Positions 27,676 to 37,431 of a stretch of 64,000 bases of DNA are shown in pieces. The notes beneath the pieces are model-generated. The model was not told the DNA's origin. It searched no databases and saw only the letters and a list, made by a program, of their open reading frames with translations. The stretch is taken from NCBI GenBank assembly GCA_028874905.1, contig JAPPGZ010000092.1, positions 111,452 to 175,451 of the forward strand, given 5' to 3'. The DNA comes from Gemmatimonadota bacterium. GTDB lineage: Bacteria > Gemmatimonadota > Gemmatimonadetes > Longimicrobiales > Gaopeijiaceae. Both the position numbers and the translations under genes were made by a program. Position 1 is the stretch's first letter. The number at the start of each line of letters is the position of its first letter.

Positions 27676-29559
27676 ATGAAGCCAAAGCAGGGGCTGGGTG
27701 CCTTCTGGCGGGAGCTGCGCCGAAGGCACGTCGTGCGCGCGGGCGGCGTGTACGTGGCGGCGGCGTTCGTGGTGCTGCAGCTCGGCGAGATCGTGCTTCC
27801 GGCCTTCAACGCGCCGGACTGGGTGCTGCAGTCCCTGGTGGTGGCGGCCTTCCTGGGCCTGCCGGTCGTGCTTGCCTTCGCCTGGGTCTACGACCTCACC
27901 CCGGAAGGATTGGCGAAGACGCGCCAGTCCCCGGGCGGCGTGAAAGTCACCATGGCGCCGCGTCTGGCGCTGCTGGTCGTGACCTCGATCTCGGTCGCGC
28001 TGGGGTTGGTGTGGTTCCAGCGGAGTGCGGCGACGGGGGACGCGAGCGCCGGAACCGACGCCGCGCCAGCCGCGGCCGTGCGGTTCGCGAGCCTGGACCC
28101 GGATGCGCCCATAACAGCCATCGCGGTCCTTCCCCTGGCGGACTTCGCGGAGGGGGACGACCTCTTCGCGCGCCAGCTCCACGAGGAGATCATCACACAA
28201 CTCAGTCTCATCACAAGCCTTCGGATCGTATCGCGGACTTCGGTGGAGCGGTATGCCGATTCCGACATGCTGCTGCCCGAAATCGCGGCGGAACTGGGGG
28301 TGCAGGCCGTCGTCACGGGTTCGGTGGCCATGACGTCCGAGAGCGACAGCGTGCGGATTACCCTGCAGCTTCTGCACGCAGCGACCGACACGCACATGCT
28401 GTCGCGCACCTTCCAGCGCGAGATGAAGGACATTCTGCGATTGCAGACCGAGGTCGCAGTCGAGATCGCCACCACGGTGCAGGGGGAACTGGGCGAACAG
28501 CTAATCGACGAGGTGGAGCAGGTAGCTGAGGTGGATCCGGAGGCCTACCGGGCGTTTCTGCAGGGAAAGAGCGAGTTGGAGCAGCGGACACCCGGGGGGC
28601 TGCAGGCGGCCCTGGCCTCCTTCGACCGATCGGCGGCGCTGGATCCGAGCTTCTCGCTGCCCGTGGCATGGAGGGCGGGCGTACGCTTGATGCAGTTCCC
28701 GAACCGCGACTCGGTGCCGCCCGAGCTTCTGGCGCAGGTGTTGGAGGATGTGCGGCGGGCCGAGGCTCTGGGGGGTGCGGAGGACGAGGTGGCGGCGGCG
28801 AGGGTCGTGCTGTTCGACCAGATTGGCGCGGGCTTCGCGGGCGTGAACGCGGAGGTGGTTGAGGGGGTGGAGGCGACGGCGGAAGTGGCTCGCTTCGTTG
28901 AGGCAGCAGGAGATTCGCTCCGGCGGCGGTATCTGCTGGAATCAACCCGATTCGGGCGCCGGCTCGGACGGGGCTCTCCCGTTGTCGAGGGTCACCGTCT
29001 GCTCAATGAAGGCCGGTATGACAGCGCGGCCGTTGTGTTCACGGCAATCGTGGAGGCTGATCCAAACGTCGCTCCGGCCTGGTCCGGGCTCGAGGAAGCA
29101 CACCTGTTGCAGGGCAACCATGCGGGTGCGGTCGGGGTCCGGGAGCAACGGATTCTTGCCACCCAGGGTGAAACGCCCGACGCAGCGGCCTCTATCGAGG
29201 CGCTACATGAGACGTTCGAGGAAGACGATCCGGCGAGCTACTGGCGGTGGCGGCAGGAACACAATGAGGGCCTTGTGGCGCGCGGCGAACGCGTGTCGGA
29301 TGTGGAGATGGCGGCCACGGCCCTCGGTCTGGGTGACCACGGCGCGGCCCTGGCACACCTCGAAGCTGCCGTCCGGAATCGCGATCCGGCGCTGGTATCT
29401 CTGATGACCAGCTCGATGTGGGATCCCCTGCGCAGCGACCCGCGCTTCACGGACATCGTCCGGCGTGCGCGTGAGTTGTGGCGACGAGGTGGAGGGCCCC
29501 GCGCCGGTGAGGGAGCGCCGGACAGACCGAACACGCCGGGCAGGCCGCCTCCGCGGTGA
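27676..29559 (+). CDS. Membrane-anchored TolB-N-like/TPR protein
   Basis: TM helices then ITAIAVLPLADFAEGDDLFARQLHEEIITQLSLI..., TPR-like C-terminus. Confidence 0.8.
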   Translation: MKPKQGLGAFWRELRRRHVVRAGGVYVAAAFVVLQLGEIVLPAFNAPDWVLQSLVVAAFLGLPVVLAFAWVYDLTPEGLAKTRQSPGGVKVTMAPRLALLVVTSISVALGLVWFQRSAATGDASAGTDAAPAAAVRFASLDPDAPITAIAVLPLADFAEGDDLFARQLHEEIITQLSLITSLRIVSRTSVERYADSDMLLPEIAAELGVQAVVTGSVAMTSESDSVRITLQLLHAATDTHMLSRTFQREMKDILRLQTEVAVEIATTVQGELGEQLIDEVEQVAEVDPEAYRAFLQGKSELEQRTPGGLQAALASFDRSAALDPSFSLPVAWRAGVRLMQFPNRDSVPPELLAQVLEDVRRAEALGGAEDEVAAARVVLFDQIGAGFAGVNAEVVEGVEATAEVARFVEAAGDSLRRRYLLESTRFGRRLGRGSPVVEGHRLLNEGRYDSAAVVFTAIVEADPNVAPAWSGLEEAHLLQGNHAGAVGVREQRILATQGETPDAAASIEALHETFEEDDPASYWRWRQEHNEGLVARGERVSDVEMAATALGLGDHGAALAHLEAAVRNRDPALVSLMTSSMWDPLRSDPRFTDIVRRARELWRRGGGPRAGEGAPDRPNTPGRPPPR

Positions 29560-29625
29560 GTTCCGGCCGGTCGCATCGCAGGGCCAACACGACCAGGCCG
29601 CGGTGTCCAGGAGGGCTGCTCCGGA

Positions 29626-30927
29626 TCACAGCCCGCCGCCGGAACTGTCCCTGATCCGCACCCTTGCGCCGCCGCTCGGCTTCGCGGCGAACATCTCTTC
29701 GCGACTCGGCGGCCGGCTCAGGCGCGGGCCGTAGAAGCGTTCGGACAGGGCGTCCATGACAGGCCCCATGGTCGGAGCATCACACAGAGCCACCGCGCAC
29801 CCACCGAAGCCGGCCCCCGTAAGGCGGGCCCCCGCCGCCCCCGCCTCCAATGCGACCGTGACAATCTCGTCCAGTTCCGACGTGCTCACTGCGTAGTCGT
29901 CCCGGAGACTCTCGTGCGACCGCACCATGAGATCGCCGAATCCGCGCATGTCGGCTTCGCGCATTGCCACCTCGGCGAGCGCTACCCGTCGTCCCTCCGT
30001 CACGACGTGCCGGAAGCGGCGAAACAGCGCAGGGGGGAGGATTCGGCGGGTTCGCTCGAGCAGACCGTCCACGTCGCCGTCGGCGATGAGGTCGCGGTAG
30101 CTGACCGGCGCAACACCCGGACGGTCCCGTTCAGCCGTCACCGACGCGTCGTTGGCGAAGACGCTGCCCAGCACCGCCAGCGCCTCCCGGCATTGCCCTG
30201 CCCGCTCGTTGTACGCGTCGCGGGCGCCTCTTGATTTCTCCGCGCGCACCAGAGACGAGGCCACTACCCACCGCCACCCCTCCGGCACGGCCACCGGCGT
30301 CACGCGCAACGGCTCGAAGTCGATCCGGAGCGCATGCCCCTCGGCTCCGTGGAGACACGCCGCCTGGTCCATCCCTCCTCCTTCGAGCCCCACGAACCGC
30401 TCGGCGCGGGCCATCAGAGTTGCGAGTTCCAGCCGGGAGATGGGGGCGACAGGCGAGCGGGGCGACAGGGCGGGCTCAGGTTGCGCGCGGGTGGACGAAG
30501 CGGGACCGCCGGTGGTCTCCGAGGCACCGGCCACCTCCACCCCATTCGCCTTCAGCAACGCCAGCGCAGACGCCACTACCAGCGCGGACGAGGACGACAG
30601 CCCGGATGCGATCGGCACGTCGCCCGTCACGGTGCCCTCGATGCCCTGCTTCAGTGGCACACCATGCTCCAGCAGCCCGTTGGCCGCCGCCCGCACGTAG
30701 TTCGACCAGTGCCCCTGGTCCGCTGCCTCGATGGGACGTTTCAGCTGAAACGCGAAGGTGTCCAAACGCGCGAGGGGGCTGTCCAGCCGCACCACTGGAC
30801 CGTCCGCCACCGCGAACTCGATGCGCACGTCCCGGTCCAGCGCCATCGGCAACACCGGCAGGCCGTTGTAGTCGGTGTGCTCGCCGATCAGGTTGACGCG
30901 GCCGGGCGCGATGGCCAGCCAGTTCAA
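29626..30927 (-). CDS. GHMP kinase, galactokinase/GalNAc-kinase (GALK2-like); proposed TTG start
   Basis: IAPGRVNLIGEHTDYNG; GDVPIASGLSSSSALVVAS; VGLEGGGMDQ; LTGAGFGGCAVAL. Confidence 0.85.
   Translation of the reverse strand: MNWLAIAPGRVNLIGEHTDYNGLPVLPMALDRDVRIEFAVADGPVVRLDSPLARLDTFAFQLKRPIEAADQGHWSNYVRAAANGLLEHGVPLKQGIEGTVTGDVPIASGLSSSSALVVASALALLKANGVEVAGASETTGGPASSTRAQPEPALSPRSPVAPISRLELATLMARAERFVGLEGGGMDQAACLHGAEGHALRIDFEPLRVTPVAVPEGWRWVVASSLVRAEKSRGARDAYNERAGQCREALAVLGSVFANDASVTAERDRPGVAPVSYRDLIADGDVDGLLERTRRILPPALFRRFRHVVTEGRRVALAEVAMREADMRGFGDLMVRSHESLRDDYAVSTSELDEIVTVALEAGAAGARLTGAGFGGCAVALCDAPTMGPVMDALSERFYGPRLSRPPSREEMFAAKPSGGARVRIRDSSGGGL
30737..30752. repeat. Dispersed palindrome, perfect copy: CGTTTCAGCTGAAACG
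   Basis: Direct reading; in frame as FQLKR in the GHMP kinase. Confidence 0.95.
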
Positions 30928-32696
30928 TCCGAGAAGCCGAGTCTGGGCAATAGCCGGAAGAGCCACACTCCCGCCCCCGCCGAGACCGCCAGCGCGGCCA
31001 CCCCCGCGAGCCCCTGCCCGTAAAGCAGGTACCCCGTCGCGAAGAGTGCCGCGTAGACCAGCACGCACCCGAGGAACCAGGCCAGGAACGCAGCGGTGAT
31101 CGATTCGGCGTCACGCGGACCGGTTCCCACGTCTACAACTCGCCGCCACCCCTTGCCGAGCGGCTGGATCCTGTCGTAGAAGCGCTGCAGGGTTCCCCGG
31201 GGCGCGGGCGGTGTCACGAGAGTCACCGCGAGCCACCCCACGGTGGTGATCGCCACGCCGATGACCAGCTGCTGCCAGCCGGTAAGCGGCGCGAAGCCCA
31301 GCGCCCCGTGCACCCACGCGAAATAGATGGCGACGAGGAACGAGATCGTCATCCCGGCGAGTTCGCTCCAGACGTTCACGCGGTACCAGAACCAGCGCAG
31401 CAGGAAGATGAGCCCGGTCCCGGCGCCGATCTGGAGCAGGATCTGGAAGCCCTGGCCCGCGGTGTCCAGTTGGAGAGCGATGAAGGCGCCGAGCACCATC
31501 AGTCCGACCGTCGACAGTCGACCCACCGCCACCAGCCGCCGCTGGCTCGCTCCCGGGTTCACGAAGCGCCGGTAGAAGTCGCTCACCACGTACGACGAAC
31601 CCCAGTTGAGCTGCGTGCTGATCGTCGACATGTACGCCGCCGCCAATGACGCGACCACCAGACCCAGCAGGCCCGCCGGCAGGAAGACGAGCATCGCGGG
31701 GTAGGCGAGGTCGTTGCCGACCAGAGAGGGGTCGAGGTCGGGGAAGCGGGTCTGGATGTCGGCCAGCTCCGGGTAGATGACCATCGAGCAGAGCGCCACG
31801 ATGATCCACGGCCAGGGCCGCAGCCCGTAGTGGGCGACGTTGAACCACAGCGTGGCCTTCATCGATTCCTTCTCGTTCCTGGCGGCCAGCATCCGCTGTG
31901 CCACATAGCCGCCGCCGCCGGGCTCGGAGCCCGGGTACCACGCGCTCCACCACTGTACCGCGATCGGGATGATGAAGATCCCGGCTGCAACACTCCAGTT
32001 CGAGAAGTCGGGGAGGAACCGCATCGCCGAACGCAGCTCGGGGTTGGCGACGAGCCCTGCCAGGCCGCCGACCTCGGGCTGTGCGAGCGCGAAGTATGCG
32101 GCGGCGACCGATCCAACCATTGCCACGACGAACAGGACGAGATCCGTGACGACCACACCCCAGAGCCCCGAGGTGGCCGAGTAGAGCATAGTCACGGACC
32201 CCGCGATCAGCACGGTCGTGAGCGGGTCCAGCCCGAGCAGGACACCGCCGATCTTGGTCGCGGCGAGCGTGACGGTCGCGATGATCATCACGTTGTAGAA
32301 GACGCCCAGGTACAGCGCGCGGAAGCCCCGCAGGAAGGCGGCGGGACGCCCCGAATAGCGCAGCTCGTAGAACTCGATGTCGGTGAGCGCGCCCGACCGC
32401 CGCCAGAGCTTCGCGTAGAAGAAAACGGTGCACATCCCGGTGATGAGGAAGGCCCACCAGGACCAGTTCTGCGCGACTCCCCCGGTGCGCACGAAGTCGG
32501 CGACCAGGTTGGGCGTGTCGGTCGAGAAGGTCGTCGCAACCATGGACGTGCCCAGCAGCCACCAGGGCAGCTTGCGCCCCGACAGGAAGAACTCGTCGGC
32601 GCCCTTGCCTGCGCGCCGCGCGAAGTAGAGGCCGATCGCGAGAGCCGTCAGCCCGTACAGCGCGATGACGATCCAGTCGAGGGGGGCAAGTTGCAT
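30924..32696 (-). CDS. Sodium:solute symporter family transporter
   Basis: ALAIGLYFARRAGKGADEFFLSGRKLPWWLLGTSMVATTFSTDTPN; about 14 TM helices. Confidence 0.9.
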   Translation of the reverse strand: MQLAPLDWIVIALYGLTALAIGLYFARRAGKGADEFFLSGRKLPWWLLGTSMVATTFSTDTPNLVADFVRTGGVAQNWSWWAFLITGMCTVFFYAKLWRRSGALTDIEFYELRYSGRPAAFLRGFRALYLGVFYNVMIIATVTLAATKIGGVLLGLDPLTTVLIAGSVTMLYSATSGLWGVVVTDLVLFVVAMVGSVAAAYFALAQPEVGGLAGLVANPELRSAMRFLPDFSNWSVAAGIFIIPIAVQWWSAWYPGSEPGGGGYVAQRMLAARNEKESMKATLWFNVAHYGLRPWPWIIVALCSMVIYPELADIQTRFPDLDPSLVGNDLAYPAMLVFLPAGLLGLVVASLAAAYMSTISTQLNWGSSYVVSDFYRRFVNPGASQRRLVAVGRLSTVGLMVLGAFIALQLDTAGQGFQILLQIGAGTGLIFLLRWFWYRVNVWSELAGMTISFLVAIYFAWVHGALGFAPLTGWQQLVIGVAITTVGWLAVTLVTPPAPRGTLQRFYDRIQPLGKGWRRVVDVGTGPRDAESITAAFLAWFLGCVLVYAALFATGYLLYGQGLAGVAALAVSAGAGVWLFRLLPRLGFSD

Positions 32697-32701
32697 TGGC
32701 T

Positions 32702-33826
32702 TCAGCCTTGGGCAGGGAGGGTTGGCGGAGCGTCCCAAAGACGCATCGGATAGACCCCCGCGTCCGCGAGTGCCCGCAGGGATTCGGCTACACGGGGGTG
32801 GTCGTCGGGAAACGTGACGCCAAGCCACGTAGCCCGGGTGGGTATCACGGTACAGTGGACATGACCGGCGGCGATCAGGTCGTTTACAGCCTCGGTAAGA
32901 TAGAACTCGCGGTCGAGCCCCGGTCCGGAGGCGAGGAATCGCGAGAAGAGGCGTTCCAGGTGTTCCAGGATTCCGCGACCCGCCGCCAGCGCACGTGAAT
33001 GGCCGTGCGAATCACCTCGTGTGACAGATTCACGGTTGCTTTTGTCCTTATGAGTGCTGCCCACACGCTCACCACTATCTTTGTGACTGAGTTCACAAGC
33101 CATTTTGACAGAATCATCTTGGTTTTTGTCATATCCTCCAGTTTCCGGGAATCCCCAGAGGTTGGTGCATACCAAAGTATCCAGGGGCACGTCAATGGGC
33201 CCGCCGGCCAGGTCGCGACCCATGACCCGGCTCCCGGAGCGGCGGAGCTCGAAGCGCTCGGACAGCCGCTGAAGTGTGCCCGTCTCATCGACTTCGCAGA
33301 TCCCGCGGGATACACCGCCACTGTCGGAAAGGGTTGTGGAAAGCGGGTAGCCGACGGTTATGGCCGGCGTCACGCCGAGAGGCGAGCCGCTCTCCGCTGC
33401 GCATTCCCCTTCGCGCATCGCGTCCGCCAGTGCCTTGAACGCGCCGCGGCCGTAGAAGTCGTCGGCGTTGCAGAGCGCGAAGGAGCCGCTGATGCGCTCC
33501 GCTGCAGTCAGAACGGCGTGGCCCGTGCCCCAGGGACGAGTCCGGCCGGCTGGCGTTACACCGGCACCAGGCGTGAGCCCCTGGTATACGTAGCCGATGT
33601 CGAGTCCGGCGGCGACGGTGGGGGCGAGGTGTGCGTCGAAGTCACGCTGCTTGTCCTCCTGGATGACCAGCACGAAGCGTGTGAACCCCGCGAGAGCGCC
33701 GTCATGGAGGGCGTAATCGAGGAGGGCTTCGCCGCCGGGACCGATCGGCGCGAGTTGCTTGAGACGGCCGAAGCGCGTGGAGCTGCCGGCCGCGAGGATG
33801 ACGAGGGTGAGCGGTGGAGGGGTCAC
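32702..33826 (-). CDS. Nucleotidyltransferase (NTP transferase fold) with AT-rich in-frame insert
   Basis: LVILAAGSSTRFGRLKQLAPIG; SFALCNADDFYG. Confidence 0.85.
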   Translation of the reverse strand: MTPPPLTLVILAAGSSTRFGRLKQLAPIGPGGEALLDYALHDGALAGFTRFVLVIQEDKQRDFDAHLAPTVAAGLDIGYVYQGLTPGAGVTPAGRTRPWGTGHAVLTAAERISGSFALCNADDFYGRGAFKALADAMREGECAAESGSPLGVTPAITVGYPLSTTLSDSGGVSRGICEVDETGTLQRLSERFELRRSGSRVMGRDLAGGPIDVPLDTLVCTNLWGFPETGGYDKNQDDSVKMACELSHKDSGERVGSTHKDKSNRESVTRGDSHGHSRALAAGRGILEHLERLFSRFLASGPGLDREFYLTEAVNDLIAAGHVHCTVIPTRATWLGVTFPDDHPRVAESLRALADAGVYPMRLWDAPPTLPAQG

Positions 33827-33898
33827 ACAGGAATGCTATGACATCGGCCCGCGTCCCGCGATAGGGTCCCGGGTTGGCACATGCTCCACGAGCAAGGG

Positions 33899-35854
33899 CT
33901 AGTCGCCGGGGTCCGGTCCCAGCCCCACCATTTTCAGGAGCTTCAGCGCGTTCGTCGACGTAGCGATACCGGCGCGCAGCCGATAGTCGAAGGTGAGGCC
34001 GTCCGCTCCGTCGTCCACCGATTCCGTGAAGTGCATCGCCACTGCCCGCGCGACGAGGTCGTCGGCGTCGGCGAGCGACAGATCGTGCGTGGTCACCGCG
34101 CCGATGGCGTCCGTTTCCAGCAGATGACGCAATACCGTGCGGGCCGCGATCCGCCGCTCGGCGCTGTTGGTGCCCCGCAGGATCTCGTCGAGGAGATAGA
34201 GCGTGCGCGGTGTGTCGGTGCCGGACGATGCGGAATCCGGCCGGGGAGAGTCCACTCCGACGCGGGCCGCATCCACGACCTCCTTCAGCCGGTGCAGGCC
34301 CGCCATAAAGAAGGACACGCCGCCGGTGACCGAGTCCTCGACCCGCATGCTCGTCACGACCCGCATTGGCTGCATCCGCAGCGCCCCGGCGCACACCGGT
34401 CCCCCGGCCTGCGCCAGAACGGCGTTCAGTCCGACAGCCCGGAGCAGGGTCGACTTGCCGGACATGTTGGAGCCCGTCACGAGGAGGAACGAGCCCGCGG
34501 GACCGATCTCGACATCGTTGCGCACGCAGACCCCGGGGGCGAGAAGAGGGTGGCCGAGTGAGCGGGCCCGCAGCGTGCCGGCGTCCCGGTCCAGCGCGGG
34601 CACGGTCCAGTCGGGATGGTCGGCCGCGGTGGCTGCGAGGGCCGCCAGGGCCTCGGCCTCGCCGATTGCGTCGAGCCAGTCCCGTACGCGCCGGCCCGAC
34701 CGCGCCTTCCAGCGCTCGAGCGCGGCCAGCACGTGCACGTCCCAGTGCAGCACGATCGCGAGGGGGAGATGGAAGAGAGGCGACCTCCGGACGTCGGCCA
34801 GGTCCAGGAGCCGCCTCAGCCTGGCGATCTCCTCGGGGGCGGCCCGCTGTCCCTCGCCGATGCGCTGTCGGATCCCGGTCATGTAGTTCGACGTGAGGGG
34901 GGCGCGGTGAAGGTGCCCCAGCAGGGGGCCGTACCGCCTCACCCCGGATTCGCCGTCGCCCGCTTCCGCGAAGACCTGGCGGATCGCCTTGCGCCTCAGC
35001 GTCCGGACCAGGACCGAGACGAGCAACGTCCAGGCCAGCGCCGCGGTGGGTACCGCGCCCGCCAGGTAGAGGGCGACGGCGGCGAGGTTCAACGGTGCGA
35101 GCACAAGGGCGGTGAACCGGACCCAGCGGTGGTTCGGCAACCAGGAATCGCCCTCGGCCCAGCCAAGGAAGCGTTCGGTTGGGGCATCCGGGTCGTTCGA
35201 GTGCGATGCCGTGCCGGCGACGGGCGTCGGGGCGTCCCGACCGGGCGTCGAGGCCTCTGCCGCGAGGCGCGCCTCCGCCGCGAGCCGATCCCGAAAGTCC
35301 ATCGCCGCGGCCATCTCGCGGACCGCCTCCTGGCGCAGCGCGATTGTCTCCGGGTCGGCCCGGCCGAGCAGCCACGACTGCAGCGTCTTCCACCCGGGCG
35401 CCGTCCCGCACGTCCCGACCAGCCGCAGCAGCGACGCATCGCCGTACAGATCGAGGTCCGTGGCGTAGTCGTGGCTCCCCGGAGCCGTGAACCGGGGCGC
35501 AGGTGGCAGATCCGCCCAGCGGCGTTCGACCCGGGCGATCCCGGCCCGGTTGAAGTCGGCCATGAACTCGGCGCGCCGCAGGCGGTGCCGCGCGGCCCGT
35601 TGCCGCACGACGAGGACCGCGAACGCGACCGCCGAGCCGGCGAGGGCCGCCCAGGCCGCGGTGTGGTTTCCCGAGGCGAACTGCCACCAGACACCGGCCA
35701 CCGCGGCCACGAACAGGACCAGGCGCCACGTCCCGTATGCGCCGACCGTGGCCGTCCTCGCGGCCACCTCCCCGGCGAAGCGCTCCGCCCGCTCCGCGTA
35801 TACCGCAACGGGGGAAGCGCTTGCGGCGTCTTCGCGGCGACCATCACGTTCCAT
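33899..35854 (-). CDS. Membrane-embedded MutS-like ATPase
   Basis: LLVTGSNMSGKSTLLRAVGLNAVLAQAGGPV; LYLLDEILRGTNSAER; two hydrophobic hairpins. Confidence 0.85.
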   Translation of the reverse strand: MERDGRREDAASASPVAVYAERAERFAGEVAARTATVGAYGTWRLVLFVAAVAGVWWQFASGNHTAAWAALAGSAVAFAVLVVRQRAARHRLRRAEFMADFNRAGIARVERRWADLPPAPRFTAPGSHDYATDLDLYGDASLLRLVGTCGTAPGWKTLQSWLLGRADPETIALRQEAVREMAAAMDFRDRLAAEARLAAEASTPGRDAPTPVAGTASHSNDPDAPTERFLGWAEGDSWLPNHRWVRFTALVLAPLNLAAVALYLAGAVPTAALAWTLLVSVLVRTLRRKAIRQVFAEAGDGESGVRRYGPLLGHLHRAPLTSNYMTGIRQRIGEGQRAAPEEIARLRRLLDLADVRRSPLFHLPLAIVLHWDVHVLAALERWKARSGRRVRDWLDAIGEAEALAALAATAADHPDWTVPALDRDAGTLRARSLGHPLLAPGVCVRNDVEIGPAGSFLLVTGSNMSGKSTLLRAVGLNAVLAQAGGPVCAGALRMQPMRVVTSMRVEDSVTGGVSFFMAGLHRLKEVVDAARVGVDSPRPDSASSGTDTPRTLYLLDEILRGTNSAERRIAARTVLRHLLETDAIGAVTTHDLSLADADDLVARAVAMHFTESVDDGADGLTFDYRLRAGIATSTNALKLLKMVGLGPDPGD

Positions 35855-35856
35855 GG

Positions 35857-37431
35857 ATGAAAGTAAGCACTTCCCCGATCCGCGCGTGGCGGCCGGCCTC
35901 GTTCGGAATCGAGGCCGCAACCGCCCGTCCGGCCTCGTTCAGGACCGTTGCCGCGACCGCGCGCGCAACCGTGTTCGCGAGCGCCCTCGCCACGGCCGCG
36001 CTCACCGCCTGCCGCCCGGCTGGCGACGGGGAGATCCCACCGGGCACCGACCCCGCCACGCTCGCCCGCGTCGACGCCGTCTTTGCCGACTACGCCAGCC
36101 CCGACGGGCCCGGGTGCTCGCTGGGCGTGATCCGTGATGGCCGCCTCGTCCACGCCACCGGTTACGGCACCGCCAACCTCGACCACGGCATCCCGAATGG
36201 TCCCGCGACGATTCACCGCGTCGGCTCGGTCTCCAAGCAATTCACGGCCGCCGCGATCGCCCTGCTCAGCATCCGTCGTGACCTCGACCTGGATGCTCCC
36301 GTCCGCGACTACATCTCCGAGTTCCCCGACTACCCCCACCCTCCCACCATCAGACACCTGGTACACCACACGTCCGGAGTGCGCGACTACATCGTGCTCA
36401 TGTCCCTGGCGGGGAACCGGAGCGAGGACTTCTACACCAACCAGGAGGTTCTCGACGCGATCAGCCGGCAGCGCGAGCTCAACTTCACGCCGGGCTCCGA
36501 GTTTCTGTACAGCAATTCCGGCTACTTCCTGCTCGGCGAGATCGTGGCCCGCACCTCGGGCCAAAGCCTGCGGGAGTTTGCCGAGACCGAGTTTTTCGGG
36601 CCGCTGGGGATGACCCGCACGCACTTCCACGACGACCACAACGAGATCGTGCCCGACCGCGCCATCGGCTACGCGCCCACCGCCGACGGCGAGGGTTTCC
36701 GCATCAACGTGACCACCCTCGACATGGTCGGCGACGGGGGAATCTTCACCTCGGTGGAGGAGTGGGCGGCCTGGGACCGCAACCTGACCGACGGCACGGT
36801 CGGCGGGCCCGAGTGGGTGGCGCTCATGCACCAGCGGGGCGTGCTCAACTCGGGCGACACCATTGCCTACGCGTTCGGCATCGCGCACGGCGAGCATCGG
36901 GGGCTGGCGACGGTCGGCCACGGGGGCGCGTGGGTCGGGTACCGCGCGGGCATGTCGCGCTACCCCGAGACCGGCCATTCCTTCGTGGCGCTGTGCAACC
37001 GTTCGCAGATCGACCCGATGGCGCTCATCGCGAGCACCGCAGAGACTTATCTGGCGGACCGCATGGAGCCGCCCGCGGCCGCGGAAACGGAGGCGGAGGG
37101 CGAGGCGCCGGCGGAGACCGGGGAGGAGGGGGACGCTCCGCAGGATCGGCCCGGCCACGACATCCCGGACCGCACGCGCTACGCGGGATCCTTCCACAGT
37201 CCCGAGTTGAATGCCACCTACCGGATTCTGGAGGAGGGCGGCGCAGGGCTCACGCTTCACGCGGGACGGTGGGAGCCCCTCACCCTGCGGGCCGAAGTGG
37301 ACGGGGTGCTTGGGAGCGAACGCGGGCTGACGCTCCGGTTCTCCGAGCTCCGGGGCGGGCGTTTCCAGTCGCTGATGGTGGACGCCGGCCGTGTGCGGAA
37401 CCTGCGGTTCAGCCGGATGGAGGACCGTTGA
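35857..37431 (+). CDS. Beta-lactamase-family serine hydrolase (class C/penicillin-binding-like)
   Basis: GSVSKQFTAAAIALL; YSNSGYFLLGEIV; VGHGGAWVGYRAGMSRYPE. Confidence 0.9.
   Translation: MKVSTSPIRAWRPASFGIEAATARPASFRTVAATARATVFASALATAALTACRPAGDGEIPPGTDPATLARVDAVFADYASPDGPGCSLGVIRDGRLVHATGYGTANLDHGIPNGPATIHRVGSVSKQFTAAAIALLSIRRDLDLDAPVRDYISEFPDYPHPPTIRHLVHHTSGVRDYIVLMSLAGNRSEDFYTNQEVLDAISRQRELNFTPGSEFLYSNSGYFLLGEIVARTSGQSLREFAETEFFGPLGMTRTHFHDDHNEIVPDRAIGYAPTADGEGFRINVTTLDMVGDGGIFTSVEEWAAWDRNLTDGTVGGPEWVALMHQRGVLNSGDTIAYAFGIAHGEHRGLATVGHGGAWVGYRAGMSRYPETGHSFVALCNRSQIDPMALIASTAETYLADRMEPPAAAETEAEGEAPAETGEEGDAPQDRPGHDIPDRTRYAGSFHSPELNATYRILEEGGAGLTLHAGRWEPLTLRAEVDGVLGSERGLTLRFSELRGGRFQSLMVDAGRVRNLRFSRMEDR

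Noticed and set aside
33830-33899. tRNA-like sequence between NTP transferase and MutS-like genes
   Set aside because: Some GGGTCCCGGGTT-like words but no cloverleaf or T-loop GGTTCGAATCC arrangement.
33899-35854. Canonical mutS/mutS2 mismatch-repair gene
   Set aside because: Lacks N-terminal mismatch-recognition and Smr-type regions; has TM segments, so called MutS-like only.
35089-37260. 723-aa minus-strand ORF
   Set aside because: Spans the beta-lactamase-family gene antisense and MutS out of frame.
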